Source: Topomyia yanbarensis
Taxonomy: Eukaryota > Arthropoda > Insecta > Diptera > Culicidae
Assembly (NCBI RefSeq): GCF_030247195.1
Contig: NC_080672.1
Coordinates: 157,921,167 to 157,985,166 of the forward strand
Length of the DNA stretch: 64,000 nucleotides
Reading direction: 5' to 3'
A program made the translations under genes and the position numbers. Shown one piece after another: positions 10,982-22,972 of this stretch. The notes under the pieces were generated by a model, which saw only the letters and a list, made by a program, of their open reading frames with translations, was not told where the DNA came from and ran no database searches. Numbering within the stretch: position 1 is the first letter of the stretch; each line of letters opens with the position of its first letter.

Positions 10982-11118
10982 TGAGCAGTTTGAAATAAAA
11001 TCGATTTTTAATTCGCAAAAATCGGTGTTGTCAAAAATCAATTTCAAGAAGATCAAATTAAAAAAAAGTAAAATGTATATTACTATAATAAAATTTTATT
11101 ATAAACTGAATTTTTCAG
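10982..11118 (+). repeat. Repeat family D, copy 2, inserted in LINE ORF1
   Basis: Same block as 5653-5800 (GAGCAGTTTGAAATAAAATC ... TAAAATTTTATTATA). ORF1-like coding lies on both sides, so the repeat landed in the LINE or an ancestor of it. Confidence 0.7.
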
Positions 11119-11690
11119 GAATCAGAATATATTGGCTTAAATGGAACGTTAGATATGATTCCCGTGAATCAGCTCTTAGATTGCTCCGTACAGAGAAAGC
11201 AAATCTGTCTGAGAAGTACAACGCCGACGTCCAGAAAGCTCTGAAACCCAGCGTAAAACTTGCTGGTTTCATTGACGATATCACTGTGGAGAATTTCGTG
11301 GAAAAATTGAAAAAGAAAAATAATCCTTCTAAGTCTACTAACCTAACGGTGATGTCTGCTATTATTGAAACTAATGCCAAAACATTCGAAAAGCTAATGC
11401 AACTAAACCATGCCAACTTAGGTTGGATGCCGTGCAAGATCTCTGAATGTGCAAATGTGCTCCGCTGCTATCGGTGCTCGGAGTACGGCCATAAAGCTGA
11501 CACATACCAGAAATCCCCAAACTGTCCGATTTACGCCGAAGAGACATCCGAAAATGCATTAATTGTCACAATGCCAATACGACGAGAAGTTCTGAAGAGC
11601 TAATGCAAACTGATCATGCTTCCTGAAGCTCTGAGCGCCCCTTGTATCCAACTCAACTAAGGCAGTCACGCCGCATCATCGACTACAGTA
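11119..11690 (+). pseudogene. LINE ORF1, gag-like part with broken zinc knuckles
   Basis: From 11119 the frame gives SALRLLRTEKANLSEKYNAD and LKPSVKLAGFIDDITVENF, followed by LRCYRCSEYGHKADTYQKSP (about residues 146-165 of the open frame ending at 11603). The CCHC knuckle C-x2-C-x4-H-x4-C has Tyr in place of the last Cys, and the second knuckle start CPIC is CPIY. A frameshift follows; in another frame CINCHNAN and QLRQSRRIIDYST continue the ORF1 end to about 11690. Known role of such proteins: nucleic-acid binding for retrotransposition. This copy cannot make it. Confidence 0.65.
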
Positions 11691-11744
11691 CATAGCAATT
11701 AATGAAATTCAACGAAGCCGCGCAGTTTGCCAACCGATGTGATC

Positions 11745-12594
11745 AAATACAAATCCAAATCCAAATCGAAATCCAAATCGAAATCCAAATCGAAATCCAA
11801 ATCGAAATCCAAATCGAAGTCCAAATCGAAATCCAAATCGAAATCCAAATCGAAATCCAAATCGAAATCCAAATCGAAATCCAAATCGAAATCCAAATCG
11901 AAATCCAAATCGAAATCCAAATCGAAATCCAAATCGAAATCCAAATCGAAATCCAAATCGAAATCCAAATCGAAATCCAAATCGAAATCCAAATCGTAAT
12001 CCAAATCGAAATCCAAATCGAAATCCAAATCGAAATCCAAATCGAAATCCAAATCGAAATCCAAATCGAAATCCAAATCGAAATCCAAATCGAAATCCAA
12101 ATCGAAATCCAAATCGAAATCCAAATCGAAATCCAAATCGAAATCCAAATCGAAATCCAAATCGAAATCCAAATCGAAATCCAAATCGAAATCCAAATCG
12201 AAATCCAAATCGAAATCCAAATCGAAATCCAAATCGAAATCCAAATCGAAATCCAAATCGAAATCCAAATCGAAATCCAAATCGAAATCCAAATCGAAAT
12301 CCAAATCGAAATCCAAATCGAAATCCAAATCGAAATCCAAATCGAAATCCAAATCGAAATCCAAATCGAAATCCAAATCGAAATCCAAATCGAAATCCAA
12401 ATCGAAATCCAAATCGAAATCCAAATCGAACTCCAAATCGAAATCCAAATCGAAATCCAATTCCAAATCCTAATCCAAATCCAAATCCAAATCCAAATCC
12501 AAATCCAAATCCAAATCCAAATCCAAATCCAAATCCAAATCCAAATCCAAATCCAAACCTAAATTCAAATCCAAATCGAAATCCAAATCCAAAT
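11745..12594 (+). repeat. AAATCCAAATCG minisatellite, ~850 bp
   Basis: About 70 copies of a 12-bp unit (AAATCCAAATCG), with rare variants such as AAATCGTAATCC near 11990-12002 and GAACTCC near 12428. From about 12460 the unit collapses to the 6-bp AAATCC. The period is a multiple of three with almost no stops, so several frames on both strands look open (Lys-Ser, Gln-Ile/Glu-Ile, Asp-Phe, Phe-Gly-Phe-Arg). These are shadows. Read in the LINE ORF1 frame it encodes Lys-Ser repeats. Confidence 0.95.
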
Positions 12595-13010
12595 ATTGTC
12601 ACGGAACTTGGATATTATGGTGGCGACCTTTCCGGGTTAGATAAAGCTAAGGAGGCTATATGTTCTCCCAAAGCTACTCGAGATACTGCGCACCCTGAAT
12701 TTGGTCAACAATTGCAGTTTGCCAACTAACGTAATCAGCTTGATTCCATCACCGACGCCCATCTGTTTGCCACGGAAATTTGATCTTATGGTGGCGACCT
12801 TTCCCGGTCAGGTAAAGCTAAGGAGGGTATATGTCCTCCCAAAGCCACTCGAGATGCAGCGCACCCTGAGCATGATCCGTTATTGCAGCCTGCCAACAGA
12901 CGTAATCAGGTCGACTCCATCACCGACAACCATCCGTCTACCACAGAACTTGAAGTACAAGACAGCGACCTTTTCCGGCCAGATAAAAACTCTCTAAACA
13001 AGTCAGACCA
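12595..13010 (+). repeat. 171-bp coding tandem repeat of LINE ORF1
   Basis: Landmarks ATGGTGGCGACCTTTCC recur near 12616 and 12787, and a decayed third near 12960. CAGTTTGCCAAC and variants recur near 11723, 12714 and 12888, giving a period of ~171-172 bp. In one frame the units read [15 protein letters not shown] and CSLPTDVIRSTPSPT followed by ATFPGQV or ATFSGQI, so a 57-codon unit has been duplicated in frame. The first unit is split by the minisatellite. Confidence 0.75.
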
Positions 13011-13205
13011 ATTCTAAGGACATGAAACTCCTGTATCCGTTTAACCAGGTAAATACAATGGATGTATATGTTCTTCCGAAGAGGGACATACAGATGCTGT
13101 TCCCGTTGAAAATCCCCCCAATTACAAGCGTTTTCTTCCGCCACCACTCGATCTACCACCGTTCAACCGTCAGGAGGCAACATGCAGGGACATCTTTAAA
13201 TCTAC

Positions 13206-13800
13206 TATCAGAACGTAAGAGGTCTACGCCCAAAAATTGATGACCTGTTCATCGATGTTGATTATGATATTATTATTCTGACCGAAGCGTGGCTGAATGA
13301 TCAAATCAACTCGCTACAAATATTTAGCTCAAGGTACTCGATTTATCGTACCAATCGCGATCCTAATAGTGCAGGTACGTGGTGGTGGTGTGCTCATTGC
13401 TGTCTCTAACCGACTCTCATTCAAACACAAAAGAGATACTCACAATCTCTAATAACTTTGGGTAAATATTTGTGTCCCCTATTCTTATTTCTGTGTGGGT
13501 GTAGTATATATTCCCCCCGATTCCGCAAGTGATGTAGAAATTGTTCAGAAGCACATACACTACGCAATTGACAACGTAACTTCCATTGAACCCAACACGA
13601 CACATCTACTATTTGGTGATTATAACCAACCTGGACTTCTTTGGAAAAATACCCTCTCCGGGTATGCCTTTCCAAACCCTTCTGGTTCAACCTTTTCGAG
13701 GGCGAGTACTATCTTACTGGACGGAATGTATGTACTGAACATGCGGCAGATATCTACAGTGAATAATAGGCTAAATCGAATTCTAAATAAATGACGAAGC
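13206..13800 (+). pseudogene. LINE ORF2, apurinic-type endonuclease domain
   Basis: Begins YQNVRGLRPKIDDLF, then DIIILTEAWLNDQINS (the catalytic Glu of TE.WL is present) and FSSRYSIYRTNRDPNS. After frameshifts near 13380-13490 it continues YIPPDSASDVEIVQ and LLFGDYNQPGLLW, which keeps the Asp/Asn of the GDxN motif. This is the exonuclease-endonuclease-phosphatase fold of CR1/Jockey-group LINEs, which nicks target DNA. Stops and frameshifts make it non-functional. Confidence 0.8.
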
Positions 13801-13879
13801 TTCAATGAACTGCAGCGTTTCAGAAGCACTTGAGTCGTTAGTTGCTGTAGATGCACATCATCCTCCACTTCTAGTAACG

Positions 13880-15060
13880 TAGATTTATCGGCAGCTGGAT
13901 CTGGACCAAAACCAGCATGGTCTAACTGGGAGTCACGTAAACTGAAAAGATTGCGAGCAGCTGCGCTCCGACACTACACCAGGCAACGAAACCCTATTAC
14001 AAAAAAGAGTTCACTCTAGTCAGTAACAGCTACAAAACATATATCCGCTTTCGTTACTTAAGAAGCGTAGCGCAAATGCAATCCAACCTAAAATGAAACC
14101 CAAACCACTTTTGGTCTTTTGTAAATGGGAAACGTAAAGAAAATGGACTTCCTTCCAGTATGTTCCTCGCAAATTAACGTCTACTACTCCCAGTCTAATA
14201 CTTGTTCGCAAAACATTTAACGAGTGTGATTAAAAATGAATTGGCTAACTCAACTCAGGTGGACTGTGGCCTTCAAGATACCCCTCGCGATGTAATCAAT
14301 TTTGGTAACAATCAAATTACCGACGAAGACATTCTAGCTACCATAGGTAAGTTTAAGTCCTCTGTATCGGTGGGTCCAGATGGGATTTCTTCCATTATAC
14401 TGAAAAGATGCGCTAGCGCACATTGTGTGCATCTCTGGCGAAGATTGAACAGCTGGGCGCTCCATCAAATTTTACAGGGTGGCTTAAATCATATCTCGTA
14501 GATAATTCTCTATATGTGAAATTAGGAAGTAACGTGTCATATAACTTCATCTACTTGTTGGGTGTACCTCAAGGGAGCAATCTCGGACCGTTGCTTTTTT
14601 CTTTATTCTTCAATGACGTTTGCTATGTTATACCCCCAGGGTGCAAACTTATATACGCTGCTGATCTCAAATTCTTTCTCATTGTGCGGTCAATAGAGGA
14701 CTGTATCGAACTTTAGCGACATCTATATGCTTTCTGTAACTGGTGTAATAGCAACTTGTTGGCTCTCAGTGTGTCCAAATGCTCTATAATATCTTTCACA
14801 CGTATAAAAAAACCAATTCTCTGGAGCTACAACATCGCCGGCCAATCATTAGAGAGGGTGTCAGATATCAGAGACCTTGGTGTACTCCTGGACTCGCAAA
14901 TGACATTCAGAAACCATTACTCACACGTTATAGCACGGGCAAATAGAGTATAAGCAAGATTTCTCCGTTTTGTTCTTAGAACTTTGCCGTGGCGTAACCC
15001 AACAGAGCTACCATCATACGTCGATCGCTGTCGTCTGTTCGATACGAAAACTCTGGCAAA
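13880..15060 (+). pseudogene. LINE ORF2, reverse transcriptase, internally deleted
   Basis: Pieces in several frames: KPAWSNWESRKLKRL, NGKRKENGLPSS-like sequence near 14125, then DILATIGKFKSSVSVGPDGI and IILKRCASAHCV. Near 14440 the sequence jumps to FTGWLKSYLVDNSLYVKLGS, implying loss of the segment between (fingers/palm part). Next come GVPQGSNLGPLLF (residues 47-59 of the 14423-14716 frame) and LIYAADLKFF, where the YADD active site is YAAD, losing one catalytic Asp. WSYNIAGQSLERVSDIRDLG and FRNHYSHVIARANR follow. It is dead. The 3' end is not defined beyond ~15060. Confidence 0.8.
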
Positions 15061-16967
15061 AAAGGCAAAATACATTCACGTGTCAACCGATTCACAAATA
15101 AATACTTTTTCCTGAAAACCTGAGCAATTGTGCACATTTTTGCCGATCTTTTACCGTATTGTGTATAAATGGTTCTGTATCCGTTAAGTACATGAAAAGT
15201 ACGACTTACCCCAGCCCTGTTCCAATTTGGACCACCCATTTCTTATCGATTTTTTACAATAGAAATAAACACGAAAATTGAGAACAGCTAAATTTTGTGA
15301 AATAGAACAGAGCTACATGACAACCATGTAAATGATAAAGTCGCTTTTCATAATATTACCATAGCTGAGAAACTGCGGTCAGATATGGTCCGCTTCCCCC
15401 TAATTATCGAAAAAAATCACATGAATATTTCAATCTGTTACTCCGGGAGATACTACCAATAACCGAAAAACATGGTAAAAGCTTAAAAATGAATAGCACA
15501 GCCCATTATATCCAAATTTTTATAGTGGATTGTACAGCCATAACAAAATTCACTGTTATCCAGATATTGTTGATTTTATAATAACCGTTGGAAATAAGAA
15601 GTAAAACATTAACCTAAATCACGTAAAAGAGATATGATTTTTTTTTTTTCATATACAGGTCGTAGAAAATTTCATGCATTGTTTTTCGGCGAATTCGCAT
15701 AGAAGGAGTAATTATTCAACAACTCACATCCTTTACTTGGTTCTTCGTTTGCCAGTGCTATTAGGTCACCGATGCCAAGCAGCATCTATTTTAATCTAAA
15801 GCTCACCATTCGCTCCACTCTGACCACCGTCAACGCATGCGACAAGAGTTGACATTGACTATGCATGGAGTGACTCGAGTACTCACCAGCTTCAAGCGAA
15901 ATTTTAACGACCAATCAACAACGTCTGACGAAGTTCTTTTCCCTACATCGCCAACGCACAGTGCAGCGGGTTCTTGGACAAAAATGAAAAATTCAACATT
16001 TGTATTCTACCATGCCAAGTTAATACATGTTTGAATTATAATACATATATGTATTAAATATTCATGCGCCAAATGTAGTCACCATTTGCATCAAAATATT
16101 TGGTTCGTTAATTTTGCCTAAATCTAATTCAATTCAAATTGAATTTTGCTCTATTCTCGACATCTTTCTAGGACAACATTGAGACGAACATTTTTCAAGT
16201 GTGAAGAATCTTCCTAGCCAGTCAGTAGCCTAATGAAATAACTATAAAAACACAAGTTTGTAAGCCATGCGTTCTTTCCGCGCTTTGAAGGAAATACATT
16301 TCAACGAAAAATTTTCAGAAATAATAATTGTCGAATTCTTCAATATTTTTAGTTATTAGATTATTCGTAAATATTCAAAGTGTTGCAGATCACACATGAA
16401 ATCCGTAAAGCTGATTAGTTACTGAAGACGGTGATGAAATTTCTAAGTAATCAGAAAAAGTTAACTATGTTTCGCAATCAGCTTCACAAGACCAAAAAAT
16501 GTGTTAAATAATAGCTGCCCGAAAGCAAAATCTTCCAAATACATTCGGTAGTGAAACTTGATCCATCAGTTCGACAAACTTCGTATGATATGCACTGCTG
16601 TTGCATCGCGATATTTTCCCACGCTTTCACCTAGGATAAGATATGACAGATGTTTTTTACAAAGGAAGCTTTTAGATACGTGCATGAAATTTTTCACACT
16701 TATTGAATGATGTTTACATTATCCTATATAAATATATTTACCGCCTACTTGTGTAAATAATAGTACTTTGAATAAATTTTAAAATTGCAATTGCGTTTTC
16801 CTTACGTTCTTCGCACTGAAAAAATCCAAGAAGTACGAAAAATTACGCGGAAAAGTATCACCTTCAATCTTCTAAATGTACTACAACAATGAAAGTGTTT
16901 TTTTGCAATCCTCGCCCATCACGCCCTAACCGCGGTACGGGTCGAGTCCAAACTCTGGATAGGGCAA
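15061..16967. other. AT-rich stretch with worn repeat pieces
   Basis: 15180-15240 (GTACGACTTACCCCAGCCCTG, complement like 'GGGGTAAGTCG') resembles the end-word style of the 7.4-kb element. 15830-16030 has a 65-codon frame without known motifs. Otherwise AT-rich with no gene seen. Confidence 0.4.
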
Positions 16968-17093
16968 ACAGGTCTAGCACTTCGCCATTAAGCAACCATA
17001 GCTATATTTCAACGTTAGCCACTATGATCTCCTTATCACCTACTCCGAATTATTACTCTGTTAGCTAGAAATTAGTGCCTGCGTCGTTTTTAT
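16968..17093 (+). repeat. Repeat family J, copy 1
   Basis: GCAAACAGGTCTAGCAC, TTCAACGTTAGCCACTATGA and TTAGCTAGAAATTAGTGCCT recur with changes at 60559-60696 in the same orientation. Confidence 0.65.
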
Positions 17094-17716
17094 TAGAAAC
17101 ATCCTAATGCAAGTATTATTACACGTTTTTCAAAGATGCTCAAATTCGAATTTAAATTTGTCCCCCTCCTCCCCGATGGCAAGACGCGATTGGTTAATAA
17201 TTCTGAGGATGGCTGAAAGGAAATAAAAAGTGCGTTGAAACGTTAACGGTAAACTGTGTTTTTCAATAAATTATCACCGAAAAATATCAACTAAAAAAGA
17301 AGACAAAATTCTAGTTTCTTCTTTCACCCAGGGCAAAATGGCCCAGCTATAGCGTAATATGCCCCACAACAAAAGGACTGTATGCCGCACAGCAATGGAG
17401 GAGTATTAGAGTTTAGAAATTTCCACCATACATATCCCAAAACTTCAGATATTGTAGCTTTTTTAATAACGAACAACTTTGTTGAAAGTTGCTTAATGAT
17501 TGGTGGCCACCGGACAAATTTATTTAACTTCAAAGATTAATTTTTTAAAATATCCTATTCTAAGCATATGCGAGAAAGAGAGACAGCATAACACATTTTA
17601 GAATATATATATATATTGTCCGATTTTAGGATACATAAAATGATGATGGCTTTTTACTGAATTTATTGTTTCCATTGCCGACATTTCATATATTTTCACA
17701 AACAATTTAAAAATTC
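17094..17716. other. Unassigned; worn repeat at 17330-17530
   Basis: GGGCAAAATGGCCCAGCTAT and GCGTAATATGCCCC at 17331-17365 look like a worn inverted-repeat element end. A related word (ATATGCCCCAATC) reappears near 17858. A short (TA) run lies at about 17606. Confidence 0.35.
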
Positions 17717-18148
17717 TTGTTAGTAACCCAGAAGCATCCAAAAAAGTTTGTATTGGGAATAGGACTTCTGGAGCCAACCATCAGTCGATTGAGCGGTGTT
17801 CCGAAACGATTCATTTTTTGTGCCGGTCTAGTGAGTATGCCTCACAACAATGGGAATATATGCCCCAATCAAATTATTGAAATTTTTATTATGCTGAAAA
17901 AAGGTTACACATTGTATGAAAGCTCGATTCACCTAAAAACAGCATTACTGGTATTTAAAATACAAAGTTACTTAAATAGTTATTTTGCCGTCGTGCTAAT
18001 AATAAGGCATACCATCCAAAACTTAGTGGTCCGCTTTGAACAAACCGCCCATTCATCCATGCAGATTTTCATTCCTCTCCGATTATTACACGAAGCGAAC
18101 GTGCAGAAACGAATCAAACGCATCGAAGTATGTCCTGTCACAATGTAA
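17717..18148 (+). other. 143-codon open frame, unrecognised
   Basis: The longest non-repetitive plus-strand frame in the left third. It starts MLVTQKHPKKFVLGIG and contains LVVRFEQTAHSSMQIFIPL. A possible acceptor (AGTAACCCAG) precedes it near 17730, and a donor-like CAAT/GTAAGC lies at about 18144. I find no domain, and part of the frame (17800-17870) shares words with worn repeat at 17340, so it may be element-derived or chance. Confidence 0.2.
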
Positions 18149-19189
18149 GCGATGATTATTGTTGTTTAATATGCTTTACCTGCATTTGAAAACATCTGCC
18201 TAAATAATTTAGGAAATGAATATTATTGTACGATATTCAACATAATGAATAACATGCAAATTTGAACGGATATTTTTTCGCATCAGATCCATTTTCAGCT
18301 GTCAACAAGAGTTTTGATTATTTTTAACTCTGATCTCCCGTAAAAAAAGTTGTTTTCGATTCCATAGAACAATAAAAAGCGACACACGACGGATATCTAT
18401 TTCTTAATTTTTCGCAAATGACACACTTTTTAATAGAAAAACGTTGTAAATTTCGGAATGATAAAAAACATTTGTTCGAGTTATATTTCCGGCCACCGCA
18501 AAAAATGTGGTTTCGAGAAAAACGCAGCTATAGTTTTGTAATACGTTGGGTATATATAAGATGCTTTGCGGCAAAATTGAAAACATGGACATTTCTAATT
18601 ATAGCCACCTTCCATATTTTGACATATCCCTTTTAAGAGCCTAGTGCATATTTTAGGCAAAAAAATTTTTTTTTTTAAACTCTACTGTAGTATAACCCAT
18701 TAAACAAACATTTCCTAATAAGAATGTGTTAAGAAAGTTTGCCGAAGACACCAAATGTCTAAAAATAACCGTTTGTGCGTCTTCCTAAATGCGGCATTTG
18801 GACCATAGTGCACTGTTAGGTGGATTAAAAGCGTTTTTCTTTTGGTTCATGTTTTACATTTACTACATTTTCATTTGTTCCGGTTTTTTCAATTTATTGA
18901 TTTGTTCCATTAATTCAAATTGTACATTAGAATGGCTGGCGTCCAAAAGAGTCTAATCCACATTTTTCCGAAATCGACATTTTTGCATTCTTTTTATTGT
19001 TTCAAGTAATCCACGTGTATTTCCAGTTAAGAAATTTGAAAATTATTTTTAGATTTTTCGATATTAGCAGTCAAAGTTGATTATGGAGGAAACCCCAGTA
19101 TTAGCTGGCGTCCTAAAGAGGCTGACCCCACATTGAGTCTTATGGAAATTCAAGATTTCTCGTTCGTTTTCCGAGGTTTTAAGAAAAAG
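18149..19189. other. AT-rich stretch with repeat words
   Basis: Contains AGTTTGCCGAAGACACCA at ~18735 (also near 20381 and 20503) and GTTAGGTGGATTAAAA at ~18820 (complement near 51256), both repeat words. TGGCTGGCGTCC (18935) and TAGCTGGCGTCC (19103) form a loose pair. No gene seen. Confidence 0.4.
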
Positions 19190-20044
19190 TAGGGGAGAGG
19201 GGGTAACAGTGGATCAGCAGGAATTATGAAACATTCGCAATAAAATCATAATGCATGATCAGAATCATCTCATTCCCTCATATTTCACGATTTCTAATTC
19301 TTTACAAGTGTTGTTATATTTTGGAAGAGATCTGATAACTCTATCTCTTTTAATGGATATTTGTTTGTTTTGTGATAGCCAGAGTAAATTTGCAATGAAA
19401 AACATTATTCCATCTTCATGAATTACATTCATTGAATAAATGTTTAGTCTATTGCTATTTATAGCAAATTTTATACTCAACATTTGCCGCGACCAAAGTT
19501 TTTTGGTAACTTCTCGTAGTTCTGTGTAATTTCACAATTTTCATGAATAGACCCATTGGGTAACTGTGATTTTTTTTGTTTTTGTGGTCTGTCTGAAAAT
19601 GTGAATGGATTCCGATTTTCCACAGTAAATACTACTCAAAATTAGTAAATTTGCAGCTAATATACATATCTGGTGGTTCGATGTTACGCGATGATATAGT
19701 GGATTTTTCGTAAACAAACGATTTTCGCCTCAATATAACTTTAATTTAAAGCGTTAGGATCATTCTTCATCAAAACAAAAGAATAAAATTTATAAGAAGA
19801 ATATTTCACTATAGACGACATCGTGTTTCATAGTTCCTACCCATAGGGCACACTGATTCATTTTACCACCGACTGTTTATTATCCAAAAAATGTTATTTC
19901 CCGTGAATTTTACCAACTGGAAAAAATATATGTATTAGGTAACAACAGAGTGGCACTATGTATCACTTTTGGTTACACAAATAAGTATTATCATCAAAAT
20001 TAAATTGTAGAAAAATGTGTTTCATTGTTACCCTCTTTCCCCTA
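19190..20044. mobile_element. TIR element with TAGGGGAGAGGGGGTAAC end, 855 bp
   Basis: The left end is TAGGGGAGAGGGGGTAAC and the right end, reverse-complemented, TAGGGGAAAGAGGGTAAC, with CAGTGG/CAATGA continuing. The interior is AT-rich without a transposase frame, so it is non-autonomous. Flanking 8-mers (AGAAAAAG, GTCTATCG) do not match, so the target duplication is lost or the ends are misplaced by a base or two. Confidence 0.65.
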
Positions 20045-20780
20045 GTCTATCGACTCGCAATCAGTAAATTTTATGTTGTAACTCACATATCGGTGAACTA
20101 GATATAATACTGTTTTCAGTTGGATTGCATTGTACTTTAACGTTTCGGCCTAAACAGTCGTCCCTGAAGGTGAGGGCCGCTCACATACTTTCTACGTATG
20201 GGTATTTTTTTATCTAATATATATTCTTGCACAAATGTATATTTTTGCTCGTATTTTTTCGATAATTTAAGTGAAAGTATCATGTCTCTTCATTGAAAGA
20301 TGACCTTGCTTAAAGATCATGTAGGACTTACGAAATTATTCTCTTCAGAAGATATATTTATAATTAACTGGCATATAACTTTGTCGAAGACACCATCTTT
20401 CTATCTCATTCCATTAAAAAGTTGATAACATCGCCGCCCTAGCAAATGAATTCCGTACTAATATGAAATGATCAAATAAAGCGCTAGATGTCACACAAAC
20501 AACTTTGCCAAAGACGCCATAACTCTAAAACGAAAGATAAGGAAATGACGAGTGGATTGTGGGTTAACCTCTTTTGTACGCTAGGTACGCTCGGGTTTAA
20601 ACCCACCCCTCCAAATTACCAATATGCTCGTGAATTGAAAAGTAGTACATGTACTTTTTTTTCTAGAGAACATGAGTCAATGAACTCCTAATAAAAACGT
20701 GTATTTTTACAATAAAAACAATGCTAATTTGTAAATACGGAAATTCTTTTCACTTCCTGTAAAAATGCAAAATGTGCGTT
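20045..20780. other. Unassigned with repeated AACTTTGYCGAAGACACCAT word
   Basis: AACTTTGTCGAAGACACCAT (20381) and AACTTTGCCAAAGACGCCAT (20503) recur 122 bp apart, each followed by a 'TCT' / 'AACTC' tail, suggesting a worn tandem. A 67-codon frame (20488-20691) crosses the second word and is not considered real. Confidence 0.4.
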
Positions 20781-21450
20781 AGCCCTTTTTGTGCACCAGC
20801 CATTTATTTCTCTAATGTATGTTTTTCTATATATTTTATATTTTTGCATGTTTAGCAGTATTCTTATTTCGAAATGAAACCCATTTTTTTCGTTCTAAAA
20901 TGCCACTTTGCCATATTTTGTCATTTTGTTTAATATTTTTTGGTTTTTGTGTAATTCGTTGGATCTGTCAATTTATTTGTTTTGATTGTATTGATGTGAT
21001 TTTGGATTGCAAGACTTTTGGTTTTATTTCTAGCTATGGGAAAATGATGAAAAACTTTTGTCCGAATTTAATCTTGTAAATAGAATTGTATCCCTAGTTT
21101 TAAAACACCTGTGAAATTTTTCATATATATTTGTTCCCCCTTTTGTATACCAAACTATATTGTTAATTTTAAGATAACTGTAAATATTTCCTAAAAAACT
21201 ATTACTATTGAATTCCTTGTTTTAAAATTGTTCATAAAAAAAATCTTTTGCCCCCTCCCTTGTATATAGAATCTTATTTCTAATCTTAAGATAGCTGTAA
21301 AATTTTTCTATTTAAAAAAAAATATTTCAACATTGTAACCTTCTAATTTTAAAATATCCAAAATGTAAAAACAAAAGAGTTTGGCACCGCCAAGGTAACG
21401 CATTTGTGCCTATCAAATGAACGAAATGAATAAAAAAAATCTCTATATAC
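20781..21450 (+). mobile_element. Probable LINE 3' tail (Jockey/Juan-like)
   Basis: T-rich DNA followed by three loose repeats of 'TTTTAAGATAACTGTAAA...TTTGCCCCCT/TTGTATA' between 21060 and 21330, then GAGTTTGGCACCGCCAAGG and CGAAATGAATAAAAAAAATC. This layout (repetitive 3' UTR, then GGC.CC.CAAGG and an A-rich end) resembles mosquito Jockey-clade tails such as Juan. No ORF2 is attached. Inference by resemblance only. Confidence 0.3.
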
Positions 21451-22636
21451 AAAAATTAAATGGTTTCCGTGTGTTATCGCATAACATAAGAACGACATGA
21501 CGGATTTCTTTGATTTTTGCGTTATTTGCTGTGGAAAGTGGTCTTGTTCAGGTATTAGTAAAGCATCAACATTGTTCCTGTTTATAGAGAGAGGCCCAAT
21601 AAAAGCATTATTAATCATACGTATATTATAGGAGTTTTTGTAATATGTTTTAACATTGGAATCACTTCACTGGAATTGAAATTAATAAAATTTTGATCCA
21701 CAAGCATTGCTAAATTTGCTTCCGTTATATTTTTCAATAAATAATCATAGGCAGGACAACGTTTGCCGGGACAGCTAGTATCTCTTAATAATTAGCTATT
21801 GTAACAATCTATAGCTTGTAGGGAGGGTTTTTTCATAGGCTATGCAAAGCGTGTACGTTGTCAATTTTGACAGATAATCCAAAAAAATCCAAAAAGTATC
21901 CTATTTAAGCAAACACTTATCTACAAATTGAATCAATGTAATATAATAAGATTGTGGTATGGCTTTATTTATCGCTGTTTTTCCAGGCCATTTAAAAAGT
22001 TTCATTAAATATCACATGCGCCAATGGCCAGCAAGAAAATGATTAATTTTGCTTGATTTATTCGCCCCCTGAAGCCGATCTGTTCGAGCACTTGAGAATT
22101 ATAAATTTGTAAAGTCCTAGCTTGACCCAAATTTGAGAATTTTGAAATTGGTTGGAAACCTTAACCCATACATCTATGTGTAAAAATGATTAAATCACGT
22201 GCTTGAGTTTTGTCCTTCATTGCCAGACATTTAAGTCACAGTGTGCCGCTCTGGTGAATGCATTTACTGAGACCCCATCTATATCCTACGGCCAGTTGGT
22301 TCCCACGAATTGTAGCTGGATAAACTCTTCAAATTGCTACTATGCCAGAGACGAGCATATCGAAAAATAAATTAACAATTATGCAAAAGTAGTTTGCTAA
22401 TCTACTCTCCTAGAGCTGAGTTCTCATCACCGTCGTCATCGCTTATCACACCATAACTAGAGCATGGTTTGCCCCGAGTAGAGCTGACAACGAAAAGGTC
22501 GATTTCGACATCTCGATGATCTATCCTTGGCAGTAAGCTAACTCTTTACTTACTTTTTTGCTAGAACCGGTACCAACTTCGGGTGTTGTTAGAAGTTGTA
22601 CGCAGAGCATAAGCAAAGTAAATTTAATTTGAATAT
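21451..22636. other. Unassigned AT-rich stretch
   Basis: GGCAGGACAACGTTTGCCGG with CAGCTAGTA at ~21752-21780 resembles a common insect retroelement tail word. 22190-22600 is less AT-rich, with no recognised frame. Confidence 0.35.
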
Positions 22637-22834
22637 TTATTCACCTTTTTTTCTATCCGGATAAGTTTGGTCATGATTGAAGTAGATACATGCAGGAATG
22701 TTTTTCATTTTCTCAGACTCCTTCTGTATCAGGGCAAGTTTGTCGTTATGGTTTTTTTTGTCTCGGAGGTATACTACACGCAAAATGATGGAGAACGGTT
22801 TAACTTTTTGGAGTAGAATTTTCTTTTGTTTCAC
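22637..22834 (-). pseudogene. Element-like ORF fragment, unassigned
   Basis: 65 codons: MKQKKILLQKVKPFSIIL, then LRDKKNHNDKLALIQKESEK and IPACIYFNHDQTYPDRKK. The residue mix (charged, helical, then FNHDQT) looks like real coding, reminiscent of LINE ORF1 or transposase-associated proteins. I cannot name the family. A stop lies just upstream in frame, so it is truncated or decayed. Confidence 0.3.
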
Positions 22835-22972
22835 ACCTCGGATGTTCGTGTTAAGTTTTCTTTTGGGTTATTTAAGGCACGTCAACAAGCGCTTAAGAAG
22901 GGTTATCTTTACTTTAAGGTACAAATGCTTACTCAGAAAAAACAGATCATGTTGACAAACCCAGAGTTCGTC

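Noticed and set aside
11699..12602. Very long open frames (up to 297 codons) on both strands
   Set aside because: They are translations of the AAATCCAAATCG array; a 12-bp unit without stops is open in several frames at once.
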